Positions 11,733-22,881 of a stretch of DNA of 64,000 nt are shown piece by piece. How positions within the stretch are numbered: position 1 is the stretch's first letter; the number at the start of each line of letters is the position of its first letter. Under the pieces are notes generated by a model that searched no databases, was not told the origin of the DNA, and worked only from the letters and a program-made list of their open reading frames with translations. The stretch is taken from positions 7,151,205-7,215,204 of the forward strand of contig NC_091216.1 in the NCBI RefSeq assembly GCF_040958095.1. The letters are read 5' to 3'. The translations under genes and the position numbers were made by a program. The stretch comes from Procambarus clarkii (Eukaryota; Arthropoda; Malacostraca; Decapoda; Cambaridae).

Positions 11733-12288
11733 TTTTCTTCTAAGGTAGGTGTTAGAAGATCATCCCAGCCTATCTTTTGTTGCCAACATTCCTGCATTAT
11801 CAATTTCCTATTAATAAGATTGGACTTAATAGTCCCAATGGTTAGAAGTGTTTCCTGACTTGTGAGAGTTGTTTTCTCATTGATCGGTTGGTGGTATTTG
11901 GCTCCACTGACTTGATTGTCAACTGATCTGCTGTCGTATCCCATTCGACGCCTAGTACTTTTGTCTTCTTGGGTACCTGGTAGTCGGGAAAATCAGTTTC
12001 GATCAGTTGATTAATTTGGCGTTGTTGGAGACCCATGACTGGAGAGGCATATTTGCTCCCATTAATTCTCGATTGGCCTCGTGGTACATGTTCAGCAGTT
12101 TACTTCCACTGCTGGCTGTTCCTAGGAAATTGTCCACATACAAGTTATTGCTAATTTATGTTTTATTTGGGCTATTGGACTTCTTCATGTGCATGTCTAA
12201 AGTAGTTGGAAGCAGAAATGGAGAAGATGTGGCACCAAACAAAACAGACGCAAACCTGTAAGTGATTAATTCACAGTTTGGATCATTA
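11733..12288 (-). pseudogene. BEL reverse transcriptase, C-terminal part
   Basis: From the zinc-finger insertion downward the minus strand encodes ELITYRFASVLFGATSSPF, then after a frameshift LYVDNFLG (the YVDD-box variant of BEL/Pao), and then PKKTKVLGVEWDTTADQL. The sequence is contiguous in frame with the N-terminal RT part at 13185 onward if the insert and one copy of its ATTA duplication are left out. Confidence 0.8.
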
Positions 12289-12505
12289 AGAACATAAGAA
12301 CATAAGAACAAAGAACAAAGGCAACTGCAGAAGGCCTGTTGGCCCATACGAGGCAGCTCCTATTTATAACCACCCAATATAAAACACAACAGAAAAGACT
12401 TTGCGCTGACAGAAAAAAGAAGGACTTGATAGTATGTTTGATATTATCAATAAAACACTAACGAGTTTTTATGTCCATTATTTGTTTAATTTAACCTTGA
12501 TTTAT

Positions 12506-13180
12506 TCATCGAGGTTTAGTTGATGAACTACCCATATGAACTACCATGTGAGTAGTCACATTCTTACGCCACTTGAATGTTTTCCCACACTCTGAACATT
12601 CGTAAAGTCTCTCGTTCGAATGCACCGGAATGTGATCTATTATTTCCCTGCGATTCCTAAATCTTCTCCCACACTCATTACATTCGAAAGGCTTATCACT
12701 CGTCTTTGTAGATTGGCTGAATATTTTCCCACACTCTGGAACCTCTCGAGATGTAAGCCCTTTAAGCTCAGTCCTGCGAGTCTTCATGCGTCCAGCCCGA
12801 CTGGATGTTTTCCCACGGACTATATGATCTGTATGCTCCTGAGATGTATGATCTGTATGCTCCTGAGATGTATGATCTGTATGCTCCTGAGATGTATGAT
12901 CTGTATGCTCCTGAGATGTATGATCTGTATGCTCCTGAGATGTATGATCTGTATGCTCCTGAGATGTATGATCTGTATGCACAGTCAAGCGAGTCTTCAT
13001 TCGTTCAGCCCGGCTGGATGTCTTCCCAGGCACTGGACGCCCGTGAATCCTCATCCTGTGAGTTTTCATATTTCCAAGTTGAGTAAAAGCTTTCCCACAT
13101 TCTGGACACTCATGAGGTTTAATACCTGCATGCAGCAGTCTGTGACCCTTCATATTTCCATACTGTATTATTTCCTTCAT
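12506..13180 (-). pseudogene. C2H2 zinc-finger protein, 5'-truncated retrocopy
   Basis: The 224-codon frame is open to its stop. It begins inside a finger (GNMKGHRLLHAG), then has a complete finger (ECPECGKAFTQLGN...H..RIH), a long linker with six TDHTSQEH repeats, a partial finger (ECGKIFSQ), and two fingers with FECNECGRRFRN...H and YECSECGKTFKW...H. The ATG at 13180 lies at the insertion edge and is internal to a finger, so it is probably not the original start. The fingers keep their Cys/His residues. No promoter is evident; a nucleic-acid-binding function for the parent gene is known for the family. Confidence 0.75.
12826..12982 (-). repeat. 24-bp tandem repeat in zinc-finger linker
   Basis: Six perfect 24-bp units plus a partial seventh encode TDHTSQEH in frame on the minus strand. 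The length is a multiple of three, so copy number can vary without breaking the frame. Confidence 0.9.
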
Positions 13181-13184
13181 ATTA

Positions 13185-13800
13185 GGATCCTTGATTCATA
13201 GGAACTTTGTGCAGTTACGGTCTTCTTCTTGGAGACCGACCCTAAGGAAGGCTTTACTGATGTTTGTTGTGTATGCATAAGTCCCGATGAGGAACTTTAA
13301 CAGCACATTGTATAGCCTTTGTGTCAGGCTAGGGCCAGTTTGAAGGCAGTCATTTAAGGAAACATTACTCTGTTTTGTCTTAGCACTTCAATTATATACT
13401 ATCTGTTATGGGGTAGTAGCTGAATTTTTCAGTACAGGGTGGTGTGGCAGGTAGTGTCCTTCCTTTGGGTTATCATTTGTGACAACTTCGCTAAATTTGT
13501 CATCGAGTTGCTTCTTGATTATTTCATGGTACAATTTCAAGTTCCCAGGATGTCTTTGTAAGCACAACACCTGTGATCTTAATTGGTTTTGTGCCATTAA
13601 ATGGTTGACGGGTAGCTGAGGGTGACTCAGCTTCCATGGTAACCTGACCCAGTATTGATTATCTCTGTAGATAACTGAGTCCAGGTATTGTTTGTAAGCT
13701 CAGTCGTCATCTGGACTAGGTTGTTCAGGGACAATGCCGAGAGTTGCCAGGTCCCATAATTTATGTACAGGGGGATCAAGCTTATACTCGGACATGTCTC
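13185..13800 (-). pseudogene. BEL reverse transcriptase, N-terminal part
   Basis: Minus-strand frames give HHPVLK (13406-13597), then NDCLQTGPSLTQRLYNVLLK, AYTTNISKAFLRVGLQEEDR and CTKFL just before the zinc-finger insertion. NISKAFL corresponds to the DI.KAF motif A of BEL/Pao RTs, with Asp replaced by Asn. Several stops and frameshifts are present. Confidence 0.7.
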
Positions 13801-13828
13801 TGAATTATAGTGGAGACTGTTTTCCTAG

Positions 13829-14450
13829 TCATGCTACCATTACTGGGTTGGCATGTTGGTGGTCTACAGGTGTGGGTTGCTTCAGCCGTAATACTGGGCC
13901 TGTTAGCAAGTAGCCACCTGGAGATGGCAACAGGTTCATTCCCAGTTGTTCAGCCTTTCTTTTGATAAACTTATGGTAGACATCTGATCCCATAAGGATT
14001 CCAATATTGGAGAGGTTGTCTGATGTGATTTTGTCAGCCAATTTGATTCCCTTTTCTTCCAGGAATTTGGCTGTTGTCCCTAGACCATACACATACAGGT
14101 CTGATGGGAATCTATCTACTACAAGAGCTTGTATCGTTCGGACATAACTGCCTAAACGTACTTAAGGTTGTACTACCTTGAAGACTTGGGCTCCTGAATT
14201 AATCAGGAATCCTGCTATGTCTATTTGTGTCTCTCATACAGATATGAGTTTCAAGGCATCTACCAACTCCTTTGAGATAAAAGTCATTTGGGATCTTTGG
14301 TCAAATAATCCACGTATGGTGACCTTGGGCTTTCCATTTTAAATGATCAATTGAACAGGGGGTAGAACTGATTTATGATCAGACCTTGTTGACAAGACAC
14401 TTATGACAGGTAGTATGGTACAAAGCTGTACTGAAGTGGAAGTTTCTTCC
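13829..14450 (-). pseudogene. BEL protease-like region
   Basis: The open stretch at 13829-14092 contains ILMGSDVYHKFI and GYLLTGPV, the end of the DUF1758-type aspartic protease domain of BEL/Pao. Upstream sequence to about 14450 encodes further protease-like pieces in broken frames. The catalytic Asp motif is not clearly preserved. Confidence 0.6.
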
Positions 14451-14570
14451 ATCTCCTGTGGTTTGGGAGACTTTGTACTTGAGTCCCCAAAAGTGCTGTA
14501 TGGTGTTGACCCTTATGGCATCTATTAAAGGTGTGTATTTGAGTTGCACAGTTGTCGGGATTATGTGACC

Positions 14571-14777
14571 TTATACACCTGGTGCATTTACGTAACTCCT
14601 TGAGTCGCTTTTTGTATGTGTAGCATGATCAGGGTAAGCTTTGCAGTTATATATGGTATGTTGTTCTTCACAGAACACACATGGCCTCCAGACGTTAACA
14701 ACATCTTGGGGAGTCACCGTTTTGGGTGACACATTAACTGTAGGTCTGGAGGAACACACTGCATATGTGCCCCACAC
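14571..14777 (-). pseudogene. BEL Gag zinc-knuckle region
   Basis: The frame contains CVFCEEQHTIYNC, a CX2CX4HX4C-type knuckle as found at the end of BEL/Pao Gag. It lies between the Gag body and the protease remnant. Confidence 0.65.
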
Positions 14778-14861
14778 TGCCTTGTTTCCACTTTGGGGAG
14801 GGGGAAGCTGTTTTAGATGTATTTGGAGTACTGTTTGTAATCTGTTGTTTACTATTAGTGG

Positions 14862-15185
14862 TTAAAGAAGGTTTAGATGTTGATTTCCATCTGTGTTATC
14901 TCGTTGGCTTTCTATGATGGTTCTTAAACCTTCTGTTATCTCCCTTACTGTTAGAGAAGATTTGTTATATAAGACAAACAACTTATCCAGTACATCACTT
15001 GGTAATTTGCGTCTCATATGGACTTGGATTATCCAGTCCGATTCATCCAGATTCAATTTATTTTTAAACACCTTGAGTAAGGACTCACGCTCCAAGCTAA
15101 AGGCTTGGAGTGAGTCAGCTGATCCATCTGGAGGGAAAATATCTAACAGTTTCTGCATTAGAAGTCGGATAGTCCTTTATATCTT
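14862..15185 (-). pseudogene. BEL Gag (DUF1759-like), C-terminal part
   Basis: The stretch MQKLLDIFPPDG through DWIIQVHMRRKLPSDVLDKL matches the second half of a BEL Gag. It is the continuation of the Gag N-terminal part at 18172-18720; the LINE separates the two halves. Confidence 0.7.
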
Positions 15186-15231
15186 AGGATAATTATCCTT
15201 AAGGAGCTGTTCTGCGCAAGCATAACCATCA

Positions 15232-16572
15232 GTGTTTGCAGCCTTAACGGAAACTCACACAAAGGACTACCTTGATGGTGAAATATGGATCTCAGAGTAC
15301 AATCTTTCCAGATGTGATAGGAAATACCGGCTTCAGGGTGGGGTCAGCCTCTACATCAAAGACACACTCATCTCTACTGAGCTGCTAAACATCTCAAATG
15401 ATATGGTGGAAGTGCTGATAGTCAAAATAGAGATCCTAAATGTAGTTGTTGTCCTTGTATATAAGTCACCAGAGGCAAACCCTCAGCAGTTTAAAGACCA
15501 ACTAATGAAAATAGAACACTGCTTGGAAAACCACACAAATCCAGCTCCGAACATCATCCTGCTTGGGGACTTCAACCTACGGCACCTGAAATGGAAGCAC
15601 CTGGCTAATACAGTAATATCAGAAAGAATACCAGGAAGTAGCCTAAATGAACAGGCACATGCAAATGACCTGCTACGGATGTGCGATAGGTTTGCCTTAA
15701 ACCAGCAAATAGTAGAACCAACTAGGAAGGAGAACACGCTGGACCTCATTTTCACTAATAATGATGAGTTGATCGGGAACATAATGATTACAAATACCTG
15801 TTACTCAGATCACAACTTAATTGAGGTACTGACAACCATGGGGAATGGACCTCCAAAACCAGTCCAGATTCCCGGTGGAGGAGATTTCAGCAAATTCAAC
15901 TTCAATAATAAACAGATAAACTGGGAGCAAATAAACCAGGACTTCACAGAAATAAACTGGGAAGAACAGCTAGGAAATGCAAACCTGAACCAGTGCTTGG
16001 AAAAAATAAGCTCAGTAGCACTAGAAATATGTTCAAACCGCATACCCCTAAGAAAAAAGAGAAAGAGATGCAGATTGGAACGGGAACGTCGTTCCCTATA
16101 TAGGCGAAGAAAACGAATCGTGGAACAACTTGAGAGTCGCACCCTATCTCAAGAACGGCAAAGAAGGTTAGGTAGAGAAATAGAAACAATTGAACGCAAG
16201 CTACAAGAATCATACAAAACCCAGGAGAGGCAAAGAGAGCAAAAGGCCATCAGTGAAATAGAGAGAAATCCAAAATATTTTTTCTCCTATGCAAAATCAA
16301 GATCAAAAACCACATCTAGTATCGGGCCCCTGCGAAAGGGAGATGGAACTTTCACCGATGACAACAAAGAAATGAGCGAGTTACTGAGGAAGCAGTACGA
16401 CTCTGTTTTCAGCGAGCCATTAAATGCACTAAAGACTGATAACCCAAATGAATTTTTCATGGATATTATACCAACATCAAATCATATATCAGACGTCGCC
16501 CTATCCCCACTAGATTTTGAAGAAGCCATAAACAGTATGCCTATGCACTCTGCACCAGGCCCGGATTCTTGA
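15232..16572 (+). pseudogene. LINE endonuclease and RT N-terminus
   Basis: The 446-codon frame carries an AP endonuclease: IWISEYNLSRCDRKYRLQGG, LLGDFNLRHLKWKHL (catalytic Asp and Asn) and TCYSDHNLIE (SDH). A basic linker follows (RKKRKRCRLERERRSLYRR), then the RT finger region ending SAPGPDS at a TGA. Translation beyond that TGA continues at once with RT sequence in the same frame, so it is a point-mutation stop. The N-terminal start of the endonuclease is missing. Confidence 0.8.
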
Positions 16573-18140
16573 AACTCCATATTCATCAAGAACTGTAAAA
16601 AAACACTATCACAGGTCCTTCACATTCTGTGGAGACAAAGCCTAGATACTGGCGTTATCCCTGACATACTAAAAACAGCAGAGATAGCACCACTCCATAA
16701 AGGAGGAAATAAGGCAGAGGCAAAAAATTACAGACCGATAGCACTAACATCGCACATCATAAAAATTTTTGAGAGAGTGCTAAGAAGTAATATCACAAAA
16801 TACATGGAATCACAGCATCTCCATAACCCCGGACAACATGGTTTCAGAACAGGGTGCTCTTGCCTGTCGCAGTTGCTGGACCACTATGATATGGCATTAG
16901 ATGCTATGGAAGACAAACAAAATGCTGATGTAATTTACACAGATTTCGCAAAAGCCTTTGATAAATGTGACCATGGTGTTATTGCACATAAAATGCGTTC
17001 AAAAGGAATTACTGGGAAAATAGGCAAATGGATCTACAATTTCCTGACTAACAGAACCCAATGTGTAATAGTCAACAAAATAAAATCCAGCCCATCAACC
17101 GTGAAGAGCTCAGTCCCCCAGGGTACTGTGCTTGCTCCAGTACTTTTTTCTCATCCTCATATCGGACATAGACCAGAACACAACCTATAGTACTGTATCA
17201 TCCTTTGCAGATGACACTAGGATTTTCATGAGAGTTGGCAACATAGAGGACACGGCAAACCTCCAATCAGATGTAGATCAGGTCTTTCTATGGGCTACAG
17301 AAAATAATATGGTGTTTAACGAGGATAAGTTCCAGCTCATGCGCTATGGAAAAATTGAAAATATAAAAACAGAAACCACGTACAAAACTCAGGCAAATCA
17401 TAACATAGAACGAAAAGGCAATGTAAAGGACCTGGGTGTACTCATGTCGGAAGACCTTACCTTTAAAGAACACAATAAAGTAGCCGTCACAACTGCAAGA
17501 AAAATGACAGGTTGGATAACAAGAACCTTTCACACTAGAGATGCTATACCGATGATGATACTTTTCAAAACGCTTGTGCTCTCTAGAGTGGAGTACTGCT
17601 GCACAATGACAGCCCTTTCAAAGCTGGAGAAATTGCTGACCTGGAGAGCATGCAGCGATCCTTTTCTGCTAGAATCCAATCAATAAAACATCTAAATTAC
17701 TGGGACCGACTAAAGAGCCTAAATCTGTACTCCCTTGAGCGCAGGCGGGAGAGATACATAATAATTTACACGTGGAAAATAATTGAGGGGCTGGTCCCAA
17801 ACCTGTACACAGAAATAACATCACATGAGACCAGAAGACATGGCAGGATGTGCAGAATACCCCCGTTGAAAAACAGAGGTGCAACAGGTACTCTAAGAGA
17901 GAACTCTATCAACATCAGAGGCCCGAGACTGTTCAACACGCTTCCACTACACATAAGGGGCATAACTGGCCGACCCCTCACAGTGTTCAAGAGAGAACTG
18001 GATAAGCACCTCCAAAGGATACCTGATCAACCAGGCTGTGACTCATACGTCAGGCTGCGAGCAGCCGCGTCCAACAGCCTGGTTGATCAGTCCAGCAACC
18101 AAGAGGCCTGGTCGACGACCGGGCCGGGGGGACACTAAGC
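16573..18140 (+). pseudogene. LINE reverse transcriptase and C-terminal domain
   Basis: The frame holds LHKGGNKAEAKNYRPIALT, NPGQHGFRTGCSCLSQL, VIYTDFAKAFDKCDHG (motif A Asp), SSVPQGTVLAPVLF (motif B), then after a frameshift SSFADDTRIFM (motif C). The C-terminal region ends with LERRRERYIIIYTWKIIEGL, typical of CR1/L2/Jockey-type LINEs. A further frameshift lies near 17650-17690. Confidence 0.8.
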
Positions 18141-18171
18141 CCCGGAAGCACCTCAAGGTAACCAAGGTATC

Positions 18172-18720
18172 ATCAGTGAAGGTCAAATTACAGACCACCT
18201 TTAACGCTTCATCCTTTAAGACAACTTGTAAATATGTAAATTTTGTGGTCTTTGCTATAGTGGCATCAGAATCCACTGAATCGACAAATTTGTTCCAGAA
18301 GTTATCCCAACTCTCGTCCTCTGTACCAGAGAGAGTTGGGAAACTAAGTGATGGTAATTTTACTTCTTGTTGTGTCGGGTTTTGGGAAGCTGTGGCTGCA
18401 ATATTTGTAGTGACCTTGTGTATAGTTAATAACTTGACAGTGTTATAACTTTGTTTGTAATTCATCTTCATAATCTGCATTTTTTGTACTACAGCTTCCA
18501 TTGCATCTCATTCGATGTTAGTAGCAGCAAGAACATCCTGATATTTCAGGATTTGCATTTGTACATGCTGAAATTTGCTCTCTGCAATCTTATGATGGCC
18601 TTCCAGTTCTACATAATCCACTGGAGTTTGATTACATAAATCATCACATCTGTCTGGTAAAATGACCCTTCATACCTGCAGGGGTTGCTTTTACACTTTT
18701 TGCATTAGACATGATGGCGA
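18172..18720 (-). pseudogene. BEL Gag (DUF1759-like), N-terminal part
   Basis: Minus-strand sequence starts near 18712 with MSNAKSVKATPAGMKGH, passes a stop and continues as SLSFPTLSGTEDESWDNFW and FTYLQVVLKDEALKVVCNL, the classical DUF1759 pattern. It is cut at 18172 by the LINE 3' end. Confidence 0.75.
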
Positions 18721-18838
18721 TATTTGCTAACCATGTTGCAATTGTTCTAGTGCTAAGCCTTGTTGGATTTTGATTTGTACTGTTACTAGCACTTGAGCTA
18801 GTAGAGCTACTAGTTTCCAAACTAGAGTTGTTTATCAA

Positions 18839-19403
18839 TTAAAATACACATTATATAATCATACATACTATAATTTGAGTGGTAGCCTTGTATCTATGCT
18901 TGATTTACCTCAAGTTAGCCCCTCAAAATCACTCTTAGTTGGTACAGAGACACAGGTTAACACTCAAAGGTGAAATGATTATAGTTAAATTATTACTATA
19001 TTTATGATAATATAAAGTCACTCACTATATGTAACCAATTTACGAGTTACTGGGTCTAGAAAGGGAGGATTTTGTGTAACATACCTTCCCCCTCCCCACC
19101 TTCACAGATAGGACGGCCCCTTGAGTCCTACTGTTGACCATAGTTTCATGTGTGGCTGGAAAAACTGGGCAGGAATACAAATCTGACCTGGGAAAAGACA
19201 GGCAACAACATGGCAGAAGCATGGATATAATTCTGGGATTTTAGGAGGTTGGGAAATCCCCAAAGAAACGGAGATTTAGCTGATAACTCAGCTAAAGTTT
19301 GCTAGCTGAGTTAAGCACAGTTAATAAATCCACATTATTGCTTCTACAGGAAAATATAATGAATTCTTAATAATACTAACTAAGGAGATCTTAATAATAC
19401 TAA
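18839..19403. other. Spacer between BEL and Gypsy remnants
   Basis: No coding similarity or known repeat is visible. It may contain diverged LTR sequence of either neighbour. CTTAATAATACTAACTA is repeated at about 19366 and 19391. Confidence 0.4.
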
Positions 19404-20502
19404 CTAACCTTTAACTTTTAATGAACAGTGTGGGGATCTTGTTACCATAGGGTGACGAGAATGCACTTGACTACTGATGGGAGTTGACAAAGGGTCATTC
19501 TCTACATCTGACACGTCACTTGAGTCATTAGTCAGCACCGCTGGGTCAGGAATTAGACTTGCTGAAGGCCATTCTTTTTCCTCTCTAACATGATAAATGT
19601 TCAATTTATTAATGTGGACAGTTCCTTCCACTCGATACGGCCCCTGTCATCTAGGAGCTAGTTTCCTACTCTGATTGGCGGGTGCAGCTTCATTTACTCT
19701 CAAGACCAGGCTACCCTCATTCAATTCTAGAGGTCGTACTTTCCTGTCATAATAGTGAGCATATCTATCCCGTGCTTTTCTTGAAGCCTCAGCTGCAATT
19801 CTCCAAGCATTCCTCATTTTATTGAGGACTTCTGAAGGGCAGTCCTCTCCATATGCAACATTATGTCTGTTAAGCAGACCTGATGGAAAATTGAATGATT
19901 GACCAGTTAACAAAAGAAAGGGTTGGGTATTAATAGACTGGTGGATAGCAGTATTCAAAGCCAGCTTAACATAGGGCAGGTGTTCGTCCCATGAGTTTGC
20001 ATCGCATTCAGCAAGGATTGCAAGCATATCGTTAACTGAACGATTGGTACAGTCTGTCATTCCGTTTGCGTGAGGGGTGAAAAGCTGTTGTAAGGGCTGA
20101 GGTTGTCTCTAATATCTTACAAACTTCTCTAAATATATTCACATTGAATTCCTGACCTCGGTCAGAAACTAAAACTTTAGGAGGCCCAAATACAGTTACG
20201 AAGCTATTCAAGAATGTTCTTGCAACAGTACGAGAATTCCTCTGAGGGATGGCGATCAAGGTGGTGTATCTGGACAGATGGTCCACTAATACCAACACGT
20301 AATGATTGCCTGCATGGCTGCAATGTATATGAAGCAAATAGGCGCCCACTCGATCTAGTGATTCCGAAATCTCTGGAAATTCTTGTAGTGGGGCTTGTAC
20401 CTTAAGGGCACCTTTTCTCCTATGGAAATTAGAGCAAGTCTTGACATACTTAATTACCTCCAACAACATATCCGGGAAATAAAAGAGCAACATCGCTTTC
20501 AA
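19404..20502 (-). pseudogene. Gypsy integrase
   Basis: The core (20032-20502) contains SNFHRRKGALKVQAPLQEFP, HYVLVLVDHLSRYTTLIAIP (first Asp in VDH) and FGPPKVLVSDRGQEFN (SDRG, second Asp). It ends in AFHPSRKRNDR and continues in another frame (19647-20060) with CTNRSVNDMLAILAE, WDEHLPYVKLALNTAIH, then RDRYAHYYDRKV. The tail (19404-19631) has VHINKLNIYHVREE. At least two frameshifts or stops break it. Confidence 0.8.
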
Positions 20503-21054
20503 GTAAGTTATATAAATCCCGGGGTGACTAGCAATCTTTTATGTGTGTGAGCCAGTTTTTATTCTGATGATCTTAATTTATCTGGAATAACTAGCTGGAA
20601 TATTTCTCGATCTGCATCCATTGCAGCCATCAGCACGATCTGTCTGAATATTTATATAATATAATACTCCTTCTTTTAACTCAAAGTCATGTATTGGTAA
20701 TTTACGATTTATTGAAGGATATTTTCCTATTCCAAATACAAAATAATGTTCTTCCTCCTGGGTTTGTTCATCTGGAACTCCCTCATCCTAATACTAGAAA
20801 TACCTTCAATATTTACTTTATGTTAATAGCAGCAATGTTTCTGCTTAAGGTGTCTGGCACTACATGTGACAGTCCATGCTTGTAAGGTATCTGGAATGAG
20901 TGAGCAGATAATTCATGAGACCAACACGACTTCTGTGGGTATTTTGCACGTTTGTTAAAATTGTGTGTTTATACTCTGTGATCAGTGTAGATTACAAATT
21001 GACATTGAAAAAATAAGGTTCAAAATATCAAACTGGCTCTACCATTGCGAGCCC
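20503..21054 (-). other. RNase H to integrase linker region, degraded
   Basis: Similarity to the end of Gypsy RNase H and the linker is weak and split over frames. No other feature is visible. Confidence 0.4.
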
Positions 21055-21718
21055 CTACGGATCCGTGGCCGAATAACGAACCTCTGGTCCCTTGACATTC
21101 TTACAGAAATAGTCCACTGGATGGGGGAGATTTTCATTATCTCGTTGCATCAAACATCCACCAATAGCTATGCCACTGGCGTCTGTATGTACTTCCCACT
21201 CTTTATCAAAGTCAGGCACTGCCAGAACCAGTGTTGTGATGAGCTGACTTTTCATTTTTGCATAGGCTACATCATGCTCTGGCTTCCAAACAAACTTTAC
21301 ATTTTTCTCTGTTAGATCGGTCAGGGGGACTGATGTACTAGCAAAACCTTTAATGTGACGTCGAAAATATCCAACTTCACCCAGAAACCTGCGCACGTCA
21401 TTTGCTGTTCTGAGATTTGGCATTTCAGCAATGGCGGTGGGAGTCAAGATCAGGAATGATACCGTCTGTGTTCACCTGCAACCCCAGAAATTTACATTTC
21501 TGAGCTGCCAGAGTGCACTTCTGAACATTTAATTTGAAACCTGCTCGATCTAACACAGTCAATGTGTCAGTCAAGTCCCGTAAGTGTTCACCAAACGTCC
21601 TGAAATAGATTACCACATCATCCAGGTACGCTAGTGTGTGCCTTCCCAAGACTGGGCTAAGTATAAAATTGATGGCCCTCTGAAATGATGAAGTGGCTGT
21701 CTTTAGGCCAAAAGGCAT
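21055..21718 (-). pseudogene. Gypsy RT palm and RNase H start
   Basis: Two overlapping frames give MPFGLKTATSSFQRAIN, HTLAYLDDVVIYF (YLDD catalytic box) and KFLGLQVNTDGI, then NDVRRFLGEVGYFRRHIKGF, LTDLTEKNVKFVWKPEH and WEVHTDASGIAIGGCL (RNase H Asp). The frameshift is near 21430. Confidence 0.85.
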
Positions 21719-22015
21719 CCTACGAAATTGGTAAGTGTGCCTGCCGTCAGAGAATGCGGTTTTTCCCTGTCATTTTCAGCCACTGGTACTGCCCAATATG
21801 CTGACTTGGCAGCTCCAAATTTATCTATTATCTCCTAAATTCGGGGTAAAGGATACACACCATTAGTTATTTCGCTTACCTTCCAGTAGTCCACACAAAA
21901 GCAATAACTACCATCTGGTAGTTACTAGCAAAAAACCTTTACTGTGACTGTGACTTTAATGCACTAACACAACAGGAGACAGCCAATATGACATACTAGG
22001 TTCTATCACGTCCTG

Positions 22016-22624
22016 TCACAACATTTTCTGGTTCTCATCCCTGATAACTTTCTTTGCTTGTTCTTGGAGCCTCCACTGCCTGGTGTAAATAGGCACGTGG
22101 TCACTTGTTGGAATAGTGAACTCAATGCGGTCCAGAAGACCACTCTGGTCATCCTCGGTTGCAAACAATTTTGGGAATTTATGTAAAATTTCCCTCAGCA
22201 GTTTTCTATCTGTCTGTGGAACATGTTGCAAATCTAATGTCGAGATCAACTTATCTATATCCTGAGTATTACTATAAACACCTTTTTCCTTTTTCTTCAG
22301 TGTTTTATCGCTCTCTACTACATTTAATGCACTACATTTTGCAGTGATAGTTGGCATTTCAGATGACTCATGATGACAAATTTCTGTCTCAATCACCAGA
22401 GTTCCCAGAGACACTCTGTCACCTGCCCTAAAATTATAAGTTTTATGCGAGAGATTGACGACTGGAATAAGAGCACTTTTATCAAGCACTACTATTAGAT
22501 GGTGAGGAATCAATAACCTGTCACCTCTCTCAGCTACCTGAAGGGTACTTCTTGGCAGGATGTGATGTCCCATGAACACTTGAATAAATTCTACCGATTG
22601 TAGTAGGCAAGATTGTTTTGTCAA
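22016..22624 (-). pseudogene. Gypsy pol N-terminus (protease-RT linker and RT start)
   Basis: The 202-codon stretch ends with LLDRIEFTIPTSDHVPIY and RQWRLQEQAKKVIRDE, the usual entry into Gypsy RT. The N-terminal part is the linker upstream of RT. Motifs between here and the palm (21719-22015) are broken. Confidence 0.75.
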
Positions 22625-22881
22625 TGCATGTAACCCACATGATCTCTAGTCTGTGTCTGGACGAGACTTAAAAAGTCATTTGGGGTAATTTACATTATAT
22701 TTTTGCTTCGTCTTGATTGAAGTCATTATTAAAGGATGGTCGACCATCTCAACTGGGTAAGAAATCAGTTCCAACTGCAATCTGCAGTTCCTTGCACCTG
22801 TACTTGCAGACAAGGAGTGATCAAACGTACTCAGAAAGTAGCCATTAAGGTGTCCCCAGTAAAATAAAAAAAAATAAAATG

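Larger units (their letters stand above)
12289..13180 (-). mobile_element. Retrocopy of a C2H2 zinc-finger transcript inserted in BEL
   Basis: An 892-bp insertion is flanked by ATTA at 12285-12288 and 13181-13184, and it splits the BEL RT frame exactly. Its minus-strand content is a 5'-truncated zinc-finger coding region, then a 3' untranslated stretch, then a tail made of repeated TTATGTTC units (12289-12312). Intron-free, truncated and tailed, it looks like a LINE-mobilised cDNA. The last 80 bases before the tail include a segment shared with the Penelope-like 3' UTR at 46.9 and 51.3 kb. Confidence 0.8.
15190..18172 (+). mobile_element. CR1/L2/Jockey-group LINE inserted in BEL Gag
   Basis: A 5'-truncated plus-strand LINE starts inside the endonuclease domain and runs through RT to a 3' tail ending in CTCAAGGTAACCAAGGT. 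It splits the BEL Gag. The endonuclease frame is long and open, RT is broken by one in-frame stop (16570-16572) and one frameshift (about 17140-17190). I could not define a target duplication. The clade is not certain. Confidence 0.85.
9585..18838 (-). mobile_element. BEL/Pao LTR retrotransposon, decayed, with two nested insertions
   Basis: On the minus strand the order is Gag (DUF1759-like), zinc knuckle, protease-like region, RT, RNase H, integrase and a C-terminal DUF5641-like domain, the BEL/Pao order. Every domain is broken. A zinc-finger retrocopy (12289-13180) and a LINE (about 15190-18170) are inserted. I could not identify matching LTRs at either side, so the boundaries are those of the coding remnants. 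Confidence 0.85.
19404..22624 (-). mobile_element. Gypsy (Ty3-type) retrotransposon pol, decayed
   Basis: The minus-strand order is RT N-terminus, RT palm, RNase H, integrase and integrase tail, the Ty3/Gypsy order. Each piece is broken. No Gag is visible upstream and no LTR pair could be matched. Confidence 0.8.

Noticed and set aside
12620..13201. Plus-strand frame with MICMLLRC repeats
   Set aside because: Antisense shadow of the zinc-finger linker repeat; the minus strand encodes recognisable C2H2 fingers.
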